A stretch of DNA of 9,207 nt from Bacteroidota bacterium (GTDB lineage: Bacteria > Zhuqueibacterota > JdFR-76 > DREG01). This document shows, in pieces, positions 1 through 6,119 of this stretch (position 1 is the stretch's first letter; every line of letters begins with the position of its first letter). The stretch lies in contig JAUXJX010000047.1 in assembly GCA_030624545.1 (NCBI GenBank), forward strand, positions 1 to 9,207, in the 5' to 3' direction. Under the pieces are notes generated by a model that saw only the letters and a list, made by a program, of their open reading frames with translations, made no database searches and was not told where the DNA came from. The position numbers were made by a program, and so were the translations under genes.

Positions 1-560
1 GACGTAACCGACTTATCGCGAATGCCGCACGGGACAATGAAGTCAAAATGCTGCAGGTCCGGGCATATATTCAGTGCCATCCCATGCAGCGTGATCCAAC
101 GGCTTACTTTCACACCAATGGCGGCAATTTTCTTGTCGCCGGCCCATACGCCGGTGTAACCATCTCTTCGATTCGTGGCAATGCTAAAACAAGCCAGCGT
201 ATTCATGATAACCTTCTCCAGTTGGCGCAAGTACCAGAAAACATCTTTGCGGATCTCGGCCAAATCCAAAATTGGATAAGCCACCAACTGTCCGGGACCG
301 TGATAGGTTATATCTCCGCCGCGATCTGTTTCGGTCAATTCGAATCCCCTGCTTTCCAGATAATCGGAGTCCACAAGAAGATGATCCCTGCTGCCGGACT
401 TGCCCAGCGTGATTGTAGGCGGATGCTGCAAAAGCAACAGGACATCGAGGGTCTCCTCCCGTCGGCGTAATTCCAAGAGCCGCTTCTGCAGATTCCAGGC
501 AGATCGGTACTCCAATTCTCCAAGATAAACGTAAATGCAGGTTTTTTTTTGCATCATCAT
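1..560 (-). CDS. lipB: Octanoyl-[acyl-carrier-protein]:protein N-octanoyltransferase LipB (3' end beyond window)
   Basis: LipB moves octanoyl from acyl-carrier protein to the lipoyl-domain lysine of 2-oxoacid dehydrogenases and GcvH, the first step of protein lipoylation in the cytoplasm. Translating the minus strand from 560 gives 186 codons open to the window edge. Family landmarks appear in order: LLLLQHPPTITLGK (residues 41-54), the diagnostic TDRGGDITYHGPGQLVAYP (78-96), GDKKIAAIGVKVS (141-153) with the expected catalytic Lys144, the LHGMALN segment (158-164), and FIVPCGI with the expected catalytic Cys178. Known LipBs are about 210-230 aa, so some 30-50 C-terminal residues are missing. 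The start is one of three consecutive ATG codons (560, 557, 554), followed at once by CAA and a run of nine A; no clear Shine-Dalgarno precedes it. It lies 142 bp downstream of frr. Family assignment is firm; the exact start is not. Confidence 0.95.
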   Translation of the reverse strand, partial: MMMQKKTCIYVYLGELEYRSAWNLQKRLLELRRREETLDVLLLLQHPPTITLGKSGSRDHLLVDSDYLESRGFELTETDRGGDITYHGPGQLVAYPILDLAEIRKDVFWYLRQLEKVIMNTLACFSIATNRRDGYTGVWAGDKKIAAIGVKVSRWITLHGMALNICPDLQHFDFIVPCGIRDKSVT

Positions 561-581
561 TACAAGACTGGATAAGTCAGG

Positions 582-597
582 CTGATTTCCGAATCAG
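582..597 (-). promoter_or_regulatory. Small hairpin in the lipB leader
   Basis: A perfect 6-bp inverted repeat (CTGATT, four-base loop, AATCAG) lies 22 bases upstream of the first lipB ATG. If the predicted lipB promoter is right, the hairpin would sit at the very 5' end of the transcript. It has no following T-run, so it is not a terminator. A short operator is an alternative reading. Confidence 0.3.
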
Positions 598-605
598 ATC
601 GGCAT

Positions 606-635
606 ATAATATGAAAGATGGAGGAACAAAATCAA
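606..635 (-). promoter_or_regulatory. Putative sigma-70-type promoter for lipB
   Basis: On the minus strand a TTGATT box (635-630) and a TATTAT box (611-606, one mismatch to TATAAT) are separated by 18 bp. The expected start point is near 599, giving a leader of about 40 nt to lipB. Because the area is AT-rich, a chance match is possible. The 142-bp gap after frr makes a separate promoter plausible, and no convincing terminator is visible in that gap (only a 5-bp hairpin at 660-674 without a T-run). Confidence 0.3.
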
Positions 636-702
636 GCAAAATCAATGGCTGAGAGTGGATTGCCGGGTAGGCAAGCGTTTTCGGAGTTCATCTTCTGAGG
701 AA

Positions 703-1260
703 CTAAACCTCCATAATCTCAGCTTCCTTCCCCGTTAACGATTCATCAATTTCCACAGAAAAAGACTCGATGAGTTTCTGAATTTCGTCTAATTCATTGT
801 GTGAGGCGTCCTCGGAAATTTCATGATCTTTTTCTCGCTTTTTGATGTGCTCATTCACGTCGCGCCGAATGTTGCGCAGAGCGATTTTGCCATCTTCGGC
901 CATCTTCCTTACCAGGCGCACCAGGTCTTTTCTGCGCTCTTCGGTCAGCGGCGGGATGGGAATTCGAACAACATGGCCATCATTGGCGGGGTTTAAGCCA
1001 AGATCGGATTTGAGGATTGCCCTTTCAATCTCCGAAACCATGTTCTTTTCCCAGGGCTGAACGGCGAGCGTTCTTAGCTCCGGCACCGTGATGTTGGCTA
1101 CCTGGTTGATGGGCACCATGGAGCCATAGTAATCGACCTTGATTCCATCGAGCAAGGTAGCCGTCGCTTTTCCTGTGCGAATTCGACTGAATTCCTGCCG
1201 CACGGCCTCCACGGTTTTTGTCATGCGGGTCTCTGCGTCTTTGTAAAATTCACTTTTCAT
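703..1260 (-). CDS. frr: Ribosome recycling factor (RRF)
   Basis: RRF acts with EF-G to split the post-termination ribosome and free mRNA and tRNA. The protein is 185 aa from the ATG at 1260, the usual family length. It aligns by eye along its whole length: N-terminal helix with RTGKA, then [35 protein letters not shown] and [18 protein letters not shown] sequence, and the LRNIRRDVN segment with its conserved arginines. A GTG at 1269 (MIK-MKSEF) is also open, but it overlaps the GGGTGA Shine-Dalgarno that lies five bases before the ATG, so the ATG is preferred. The start lies inside the end of pyrH (11-bp overlap), pointing to translational coupling. It is the last gene of the translation block and ends in TAG. 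Confidence 0.97.
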   Translation of the reverse strand: MKSEFYKDAETRMTKTVEAVRQEFSRIRTGKATATLLDGIKVDYYGSMVPINQVANITVPELRTLAVQPWEKNMVSEIERAILKSDLGLNPANDGHVVRIPIPPLTEERRKDLVRLVRKMAEDGKIALRNIRRDVNEHIKKREKDHEISEDASHNELDEIQKLIESFSVEIDESLTGKEAEIMEV

Positions 1261-1981
1261 TTTGATCACCCATTACTATCGTTCCAACTTCTTCTCCCAA
1301 CATAAATCTCTTGAAATTGCCGGCCACGGTCATATTGAAAACCGCAATTGGCATCTTATTCTCCATACAAAGCGTAATTGCCGTATAATCCATTACTCTC
1401 AGTTCACGATTCAGGACCTCGATGTAGCTGATGCTCTTGAAACGCTCCGCATTCGGCACTTTCTCGGGGTCTTCGGCATAAACCCCATCAACCCTGGTAC
1501 CTTTTAGAATTGCTCCTGCCTCAATCTCGATGGCCCGAAGTGCGGCGGCCGTATCCGTGGAAAAATAGGGGCTTCCGGTACCGGCGGCGAAAATGACTAT
1601 TCTGCCTTTCTCCAAATGGCGAATGGCACGGCGTCTGATATAAGGCTCGGCAAAAGCCTCCATACGAATGGCCGTTTGAATTCTGGTATGAATACCAATT
1701 TGCTCCAGAGAATTTTGCAGCGCCAGGGAATTAATTACGGTGGCGAGCATTCCCATTTGATCACCGATGACGCGATCAAATCCTTGTGCTCCTGCCGAGA
1801 GACCTCGAAAGATGTTGCCCCCTCCAATTACCGCTCCAATTTCAACCCCCAGATCGCGGACGTCGCCGATCTCTTTTGCAATGAATTTTACCACGTCAGC
1901 TTCGATGCCAAATGGCTTTGAGCCCATCAAAGCTTCACCGCTAAGCTTTATCAGGATGCGCTTATAGATGGATTCAGCCAT
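1250..1981 (-). CDS. pyrH: UMP kinase (hexameric bacterial type)
   Basis: PyrH phosphorylates UMP to UDP with ATP, the step after de novo UMP synthesis. The 243-aa protein has the amino-acid-kinase fold signatures: KLSGEAL (residues 12-18), the GGGNIFRG glycine loop (53-60), DQMGMLAT (74-81) and [13 protein letters not shown] (134-146) for nucleotide binding, then [13 protein letters not shown] and MDYTAI near the C-terminus. Length matches the family (about 235-245 aa). The ATG at 1981 has AAGGTG seven bases upstream. It follows tsf by 51 bp and its TGA overlaps the frr start. The order tsf-pyrH-frr is one of the best conserved in bacteria. Pyrimidine end products often control this enzyme allosterically, which fits the pyrBC genes upstream in the window. 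Confidence 0.97.
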   Translation of the reverse strand: MAESIYKRILIKLSGEALMGSKPFGIEADVVKFIAKEIGDVRDLGVEIGAVIGGGNIFRGLSAGAQGFDRVIGDQMGMLATVINSLALQNSLEQIGIHTRIQTAIRMEAFAEPYIRRRAIRHLEKGRIVIFAAGTGSPYFSTDTAAALRAIEIEAGAILKGTRVDGVYAEDPEKVPNAERFKSISYIEVLNRELRVMDYTAITLCMENKMPIAVFNMTVAGNFKRFMLGEEVGTIVMGDQNEK

Positions 1982-2032
1982 GATCTAACACCTTATGAGC
2001 TGTGATTGGGTAAGCAAGATTTCTGAAGCAGA

Positions 2033-2623
2033 TCAACCTATCTGGAATCTTTGGAATCGTCTGACAATAATATTCTCGCCGATCTTCGCGCGAAGGTCAG
2101 TTAGAACATCCTGCACCGTCTTTTCCGGATCGCGAATAAAGCTCTGCTCCATCAGACAGACTTCCTGATAGAATTTTTCCAGTTTGCCTTGAGCAATTTT
2201 GTCAATGATTTGGTCGGGCTTGCCGGCCTCTTTTGCCTGGCCGCGATAAATCTCCAATTCCTTGTCGATTTCTTCCTGCGCCAATTGTTCCCTCTTAACC
2301 ACCCTCGGATTGGAAGCAGCGACCTGCATCGCCATATTTCGAACAAATTGCCCGAATTCTTCATTTTTGGCGACAAAATCCGTTTCACAATTGATTTCGA
2401 TCAAGACCCCCAGCCGATTTCCCGGATGGATATATGCGTCAATGAGCCCTTGTTTCACCGCCCGTCCAGCCCTTTTTTCCGCCGCTGCTATCCCTTTCTT
2501 TCGCAGCAGCTCAATTGCTTTTTCAACGTCACCATCCGCGTCTTCGAGAGCTCTTTTGCAATCCATCATACCTGCGCCGGTTTTCTCTCTCAGTTCCTTC
2601 ACCTGTGCAGCAGAAATCGTCAT
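2033..2623 (-). CDS. tsf: Elongation factor Ts, short form
   Basis: EF-Ts is the guanine-nucleotide exchange factor for EF-Tu. The N-terminal UBA-like domain is clear (VKELREKTGAGMMDCKRAL, residues 8-26), followed by the EF-Tu-contacting TDFVAKN motif (81-87). From the ATG at 2623 the protein is 196 aa, against about 280 aa in E. coli; it resembles the compact EF-Ts of Thermus and Thermotoga, with only one core subdomain. An upstream in-frame ATG at 2662 would add 13 residues (MVIRSRKTGSFST) with no family counterpart. The 2623 ATG has GGGAG ten bases before it and starts MTISAAQVKEL, as expected. A predicted terminator lies between rpsB and this gene. It ends in TGA. Confidence 0.96.
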   Translation of the reverse strand: MTISAAQVKELREKTGAGMMDCKRALEDADGDVEKAIELLRKKGIAAAEKRAGRAVKQGLIDAYIHPGNRLGVLIEINCETDFVAKNEEFGQFVRNMAMQVAASNPRVVKREQLAQEEIDKELEIYRGQAKEAGKPDQIIDKIAQGKLEKFYQEVCLMEQSFIRDPEKTVQDVLTDLRAKIGENIIVRRFQRFQIG

Positions 2624-2667
2624 TGTGCTAAAACTCCCAGTTTTTCGGCTCCTTATTACCATCTAAT

Positions 2668-2697
2668 AAAAAGCACTCTGTTTGAACGAGTGCTTTT
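2668..2697 (-). terminator. Intrinsic terminator or attenuator between rpsB and tsf
   Basis: Read on the minus strand, AAAAGCACTC and GAGTGCTTTTT form a perfect 10-bp stem around a nine-base loop (2679-2687), with a run of five T on the 3' side. It lies about 35 bp after the rpsB stop and 45 bp before the tsf start. The stem is only partly GC-rich and the T-run is short, so partial read-through is likely. That would lower tsf, pyrH and frr expression relative to the ribosomal proteins. The plus-strand T-run is weaker and no plus-strand gene ends here. Confidence 0.7.
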
Positions 2698-2731
2698 CAT
2701 TAAGAATCCATCGAAGTATTTGTGTGTGATA

Positions 2732-3472
2732 CTAAGGCTGTTCACTTTCCTCGACAACTTCCTCTTCCGGCACTTCCTCGGCCATGGCTATTTCTTGCTG
2801 CACTTCCAGAATGGCGTCCACAAAAGCATGAGCAATCAATCCAATGGATTTGAACGCGTCATCGTTCGCGGGAATTGGGTAGTCCACTTCATCCGGATCG
2901 CAATTTGTATCCAGCAGTGCGAAGATCGGAATCCCCAATTTTCTAGCCTCTGCCACGGCGATAGCCTCTTTACTGGGGTCAACCACAAAAATAGCGCCGG
3001 GCAGCAGGTTCATCTCCTTGATTCCGCCAAGCACTTTTTCCATTTTTTCGCGCTCTCGTTCAAGCTTCAGGACCTCCTTTTTGGTGAGTTTTTCATACGT
3101 GCCATCGACGCCCATTTTTTCGAGGTTCTTCAATCTTTTGATGCTTTTTTTGATCGTGCTGAAATTCGTCAATGTGCCGCCAAGCCACCGCTCCGTAACG
3201 AAAAACATCCCACACCTTTCGGCCTCGGACCGGATGATGTCCCTTGCTTGTTTTTTGGTTCCTACCAAGAGTACTTTTTCGCCACGCTCAACCGCAGCTT
3301 TGACGGCCTCCAGCGCTTCGTTCAAAGCGTCCAGAGTTTTCTTCAAATCGATGATATGAATCCGATTCCGCTCCATGAAGATGAATTTCTTCATCCTGGG
3401 ATTCCATTTTCTCGTTAAATGACCGAAATGGGATCCGGCCATCAAAAGCTGTTCTAACAAAATCTCTGGCAT
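2732..3472 (-). CDS. rpsB: 30S ribosomal protein S2
   Basis: S2 binds late to the 30S head/body junction and helps recruit S1. The 246-aa product shows typical S2 sequence from the start: LLEQLLMAGSHFGHLTRKWNPRMKKFIF, then the IHIIDLKKT segment, LLVGTKKQA, RWLGGTLTNF, PGAIFVVDP, EA.KLGIPI.ALLDTNCDPD and IPANDDA. The coiled-coil insertion (KRLKNLEKM..LEREREKMEK) is present. The C-terminus is an acidic tail rich in Glu (EEVPEEEVVEESEQP), a common variable end. The ATG at 3472 has a GGGAGA box about seven bases upstream. It lies 66 bp after rpsI, so rplM-rpsI-rpsB are probably co-transcribed, and it is followed by the hairpin terminator. It ends in TAG. Confidence 0.98.
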   Translation of the reverse strand: MPEILLEQLLMAGSHFGHLTRKWNPRMKKFIFMERNRIHIIDLKKTLDALNEALEAVKAAVERGEKVLLVGTKKQARDIIRSEAERCGMFFVTERWLGGTLTNFSTIKKSIKRLKNLEKMGVDGTYEKLTKKEVLKLEREREKMEKVLGGIKEMNLLPGAIFVVDPSKEAIAVAEARKLGIPIFALLDTNCDPDEVDYPIPANDDAFKSIGLIAHAFVDAILEVQQEIAMAEEVPEEEVVEESEQP

Positions 3473-3538
3473 TCAATTTCTCCCAATTCCTTCTTTCTCC
3501 GATTTATGACTGCTTACGGGCCATCCAATAAAAACAGA

Positions 3539-3931
3539 TCAACGTTTGGAAAACTGAAAACGCTTGCGGGCTTTCGGTTGGCCATATTTTTTGCGTTCCA
3601 CCATTCGCGGATCGCGCCGCAAGAATCCAGCTTGTTTGAGCGGCGAACGCAGATTTTCATCTACCTGCACGAGAGCACGGGAAATCCCCAACCGCAGCGC
3701 ACCCGCCTGGCCGGACAAACCGCCTCCCGAAACAGTCGCAAAAACATCATATTTGCCCAGACTGTCGGTAATTCCAAAGGGCTGCTCAATCAGCATCTTC
3801 AAGGTCTCGCGTTTAAAATGCCCGAGAAGCGTACTGCCGTTCACTTTGAATTCTCCGTTGCCAGGCGTAAGCCACACGCGGGCAGCAGACTCCTTCCGGC
3901 GTCCGGTGGCATAGAATCTTTCTTCCTTCAT
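3539..3931 (-). CDS. rpsI: 30S ribosomal protein S9
   Basis: S9 sits in the 30S head, and its C-terminal tail contacts P-site tRNA. The 130-aa protein carries [17 protein letters not shown] at the N-terminus, the [10 protein letters not shown] and [14 protein letters not shown] segments, [13 protein letters not shown], and the invariant C-terminal FSKR, whose last arginine touches tRNA. Length equals the E. coli protein. The ATG at 3931 follows AGGAG by seven bases, and the gap from the rplM stop is 23 bp. The L13-S9 pair is nearly universal in bacteria. It ends in TGA. Confidence 0.98.
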   Translation of the reverse strand: MKEERFYATGRRKESAARVWLTPGNGEFKVNGSTLLGHFKRETLKMLIEQPFGITDSLGKYDVFATVSGGGLSGQAGALRLGISRALVQVDENLRSPLKQAGFLRRDPRMVERKKYGQPKARKRFQFSKR

Positions 3932-3954
3932 GCAACTACTCCTGAGTTCATGAT

Positions 3955-4389
3955 TTAAGCCTCAATCTCTAGTAGTTCAGGTTGTTGTGCTTCGTGTGGA
4001 TGCTCATTGCCAGCATAAACGCGAAGCTTTTTCAGCATTTGACGTCCAAGGCGATTGTGGGGCATCATGCCCCGGACTGCGAATTCGATGACACGCTCGG
4101 GATGCTCTTTGAGCATCCTTTCCACGCCAATCTCCTTCAGTCCACCGGGATATTGAGAATGGCGATAGTAGATTTTCTGGCTGACCTTCTTGCCGGTCAG
4201 CCTGACCTTTTCAGCATTGATGATCACGATATGATCGCCTGTATCTACATGCTTGGTAAATATAGGCTTATGTTTCCCTCTTAAGATTCTGCTAACCTGG
4301 CTGGCCAGGCGACCCAAAACCTTATCTTCGGCATCTATCAGGAACCACTTTCGTTCAATTTCTTCTGCTTTGGCCGAGAAAGTTTTCAA
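3955..4389 (-). CDS. rplM: 50S ribosomal protein L13
   Basis: L13 is an early-assembly protein of the 50S subunit. The 144-aa product has the family landmarks [59 protein letters not shown], and [23 protein letters not shown]. Its length is the usual 142-150 aa. The start codon is TTG at 4389 (MKTFSAK), supported by a strong AAGGAG seven bases upstream; no in-frame ATG exists near it. It opens the translation block and sits behind a TTGACA-type promoter and a structured leader. L13 represses its own mRNA in E. coli, so the leader may be regulatory here too, but I have not matched it to a known element. It ends in TAA. Confidence 0.98.
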   Translation of the reverse strand: MKTFSAKAEEIERKWFLIDAEDKVLGRLASQVSRILRGKHKPIFTKHVDTGDHIVIINAEKVRLTGKKVSQKIYYRHSQYPGGLKEIGVERMLKEHPERVIEFAVRGMMPHNRLGRQMLKKLRVYAGNEHPHEAQQPELLEIEA

Positions 4390-4392
4390 TGC

Positions 4393-4448
4393 GGAACTCC
4401 TTCATTTCCAAAATATTAGCTAGTCTCATATGACTTTCAGACTTTAGC
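4393..4448 (-). promoter_or_regulatory. Structured 5' leader of rplM
   Basis: Between the predicted start point and the TTG codon the minus strand can fold twice. The first stem pairs GCT-aa-AGTCT (4448-4439) with AGACTAGC (4426-4419): eight base pairs with a two-base bulge and a 12-base loop. The second is a weak GGAA/TTCC stem (4409-4406 with 4396-4393) that would enclose the AAGGAG ribosome-binding site. The arrangement could serve autoregulation by L13 or mRNA stability; this is inference from sequence alone. Confidence 0.35.
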
Positions 4449-4453
4449 CATTC

Positions 4454-4482
4454 AATTTAATAACATATGTTTCGTTTGTCAA
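4454..4482 (-). promoter_or_regulatory. Promoter of the rplM-rpsI-rpsB block
   Basis: The minus strand has a perfect TTGACA (4482-4477), a 17-bp spacer and TAAATT (4459-4454) as -10 box. Upstream of the -35 lies a strongly AT-rich stretch (about 4483-4525, with GAATATTC and TTCGAA palindromes) of the kind that can act as an UP element. The start point would fall near 4447, giving a leader of about 57 nt. The position at the head of a ribosomal-protein operon supports the call. Confidence 0.6.
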
Positions 4483-4545
4483 CTCGAATTTGAATATTCG
4501 AATTTAACAACTCATTTTATTAGAAAACGGCGGCAAAACCTCACA

Positions 4546-4581
4546 ACCCCTTGCTTATGGGGTCGGAATGCAGTATTCCGA
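4546..4581 (-). other. Adjacent hairpins downstream of speB
   Basis: A perfect 7-bp stem (TCGGAAT, five-base loop, ATTCCGA; 4563-4581) starts about 20 bases after the speB stop. A second stem (ACCCC/GGGGT, 4546-4563, eight-base loop) shares one base with it. Neither is followed by a clear T-run, so this is at best a weak or Rho-assisted end of the speB transcript, or a 3' stabilising structure. Confidence 0.4.
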
Positions 4582-4602
4582 GGATGATTTCCCTTTCCCC
4601 GG

Positions 4603-5484
4603 TCAAAGTTGAACTTGCTTGTTCTGCCTGCGACTTTCCCTGTACCCTATCATTTTGTAAATGAATTTCGCCACCAAGAAATCAGGTGCGTGCCGGCCTT
4701 TTTCAGGTGCAAGTTCCACGACGTCTGCGCCCACTACTTCGCGTTCCGAAAAAACACGGCGCAGGAATTGTAACGTGGGATACCAGGAACCACCTCCGGG
4801 CTCCGGCGTTCCGGTGGAAGGCATAAGCGAAGGATCAAAATAGTCTACATCTAAGGTTATATAGATTGGGTCACCCAGACAGTCCATCACTTCATCGATC
4901 CAGCTATCGTTGTTATTCAACTTCCTGGCAAAAACCACCGGCATCTTCTTATTCTTGATTATTCGATACTCTTCCTCGGACAGAGAACGAATACCCACCC
5001 CTATTGATGGAGCCAATTCATTTACCCTCGCCATTACGCAGGCGTGACTGTATGGCGAGCCCTGGTATTCCGGACGCAAATCCGCATGGGCATCTAACTG
5101 GAGCACCGTCAAATTGGAGAATCTCTCGCCGAAAGCCCTAACGAGTGGAAAAGTGATAGAATGCTCGCCGCCTAACGCAAGGACAAACTTGCCAGCCCGA
5201 ATCAGATCCGTTGCCTTCCGGTAGACAAGATCCAGGCACTCTTTGCTATCCAGATCCGCCGGGAATTCGATTGGCGGTAACGTGGAAATACCTGCTCGAA
5301 AAGGTTCGGTCTCCAGCTCATCGTCAAATAATTCTACCTGGCATGATGCGTTCAGAATCGCCCCGGGACCTTGTGCGGTACCTTTTCCATACGTGGTGGT
5401 TCTTTCATACGGAATAGGTAAAATACAATATTTCGCAGAATCGAACCGGGAGAATTCAGGATCCAAATCAAGAAAATCAGGCAT
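4603..5484 (-). CDS. speB: Agmatinase (ureohydrolase family)
   Basis: SpeB hydrolyses agmatine to putrescine and urea with a binuclear manganese centre. The 293-aa protein shows all ureohydrolase metal motifs: GGEHS (residues 105-109), LDAHADLR (130-137), the HACVMARV segment with its histidine (147-154), LDVDYFDP (211-218) and TGTPEPGG (224-231). Length is typical of agmatinases. The family also includes arginase and formimidoylglutamase; agmatinase is chosen because the gene directly upstream makes agmatine. The ATG at 5484 begins MPDFLDLDPEF; the nearest Shine-Dalgarno (GAGGAG) is about 14 bases away, farther than usual, and there is no in-frame start between. It follows pdaD by 60 bp and ends in TGA, followed by hairpins. 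Confidence 0.93.
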   Translation of the reverse strand: MPDFLDLDPEFSRFDSAKYCILPIPYERTTTYGKGTAQGPGAILNASCQVELFDDELETEPFRAGISTLPPIEFPADLDSKECLDLVYRKATDLIRAGKFVLALGGEHSITFPLVRAFGERFSNLTVLQLDAHADLRPEYQGSPYSHACVMARVNELAPSIGVGIRSLSEEEYRIIKNKKMPVVFARKLNNNDSWIDEVMDCLGDPIYITLDVDYFDPSLMPSTGTPEPGGGSWYPTLQFLRRVFSEREVVGADVVELAPEKGRHAPDFLVAKFIYKMIGYRESRRQNKQVQL

Positions 5485-5544
5485 GGCTGCTTTTTCAACT
5501 CCTCAAACTGGATTGATTACCGGTGGGCAGCTAGGCCGAGCTTA

Positions 5545-6096
5545 TTATTCGGGCACGAATATCGCGGCGGCGATTACCGTAGTCCACTGTTTGCCTAAAG
5601 AACCGAGAGCGGTTTGAGTAATGTTTCTGGTCTTTACGATTTCGCCGCTGATTCTCCACTGCTCGCGTTTCTCGTCCCAACTCTTGTCAGGATCGAACGA
5701 AACTCCCAAAATGGTTGCCAACATTTCCGCGGCCAAATCTTCAGCATAATCGCCGGCAACCTCTTCTTTCTCGCCAAAGCTGTGGTGTTCAGACAAGAAA
5801 CCGTAGTTCCCCTTTTCCTTTGGAATTGCCACACCGATGGAAGCCGCCAACAGGCGCCTCGGTTCATTGGTTTCGCATTGGCTCATCACACATGGGACAA
5901 TCTGGCCAGGTTTGAGCTTGGCCAGTCCGGCACGTTTGGGGATCACCTTGCAGTATGGCGGGAATATGCTGGAAACACGGATCACGTTGAATGGTGCGAT
6001 CCCGGCGTTTCGAAGAGCCATCTCAAAGCTGGCGAGTTTTTCCTTGTGACGGCCTACTCCTCGTGTCAAGAAGATCTCCTTTGGTACCACAAACAC
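5545..6096 (-). CDS. pdaD: Pyruvoyl-dependent arginine decarboxylase
   Basis: PdaD decarboxylates arginine to agmatine using a pyruvoyl group made by self-cleavage of the proenzyme. The 183-aa protein begins MFVVPKEIFLTRGVGRHKEKLASFE and carries the cleavage site in VIRVSSIFPP: a break between Ser42 and Ser43 would turn Ser43 into the pyruvoyl group and give small and large chains of about 42 and 141 residues. The later GNYGFLSEHH segment (96-105) holds Glu103, the likely counterpart of the active-site glutamate of the Methanocaldococcus enzyme. Family length is about 160-195 aa. The start is GTG at 6096 with GGGAG ten bases before it; a second in-frame GTG at 6090 cannot be excluded. It lies 23 bp after pyrC and 60 bp before speB, forming a two-step putrescine route. 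Confidence 0.93.
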   Translation of the reverse strand: MFVVPKEIFLTRGVGRHKEKLASFEMALRNAGIAPFNVIRVSSIFPPYCKVIPKRAGLAKLKPGQIVPCVMSQCETNEPRRLLAASIGVAIPKEKGNYGFLSEHHSFGEKEEVAGDYAEDLAAEMLATILGVSFDPDKSWDEKREQWRISGEIVKTRNITQTALGSLGKQWTTVIAAAIFVPE

Positions 6097-6119
6097 GGCC
6101 TAAAGTCTCCCAAGTAAAA

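Noticed and set aside
48..470. A 140-codon plus-strand open frame at the window start
   Set aside because: It is antisense to lipB, whose minus-strand translation shows all catalytic motifs.
335..523. A 62-codon minus-strand frame starting with TTG
   Set aside because: It is in a different frame from lipB, which covers the same bases with full family similarity.
660..674. A terminator after frr (TTGCC/GGCAA hairpin)
   Set aside because: The stem is only 5 bp and no T-run follows on the minus strand.
2189..3418. A 409-codon open frame on the plus strand across tsf and rpsB
   Set aside because: It lies fully antisense to two confidently identified genes, has no recognisable family sequence, and crosses the rpsB-tsf terminator. 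It is a by-product of the codon use of the real genes.
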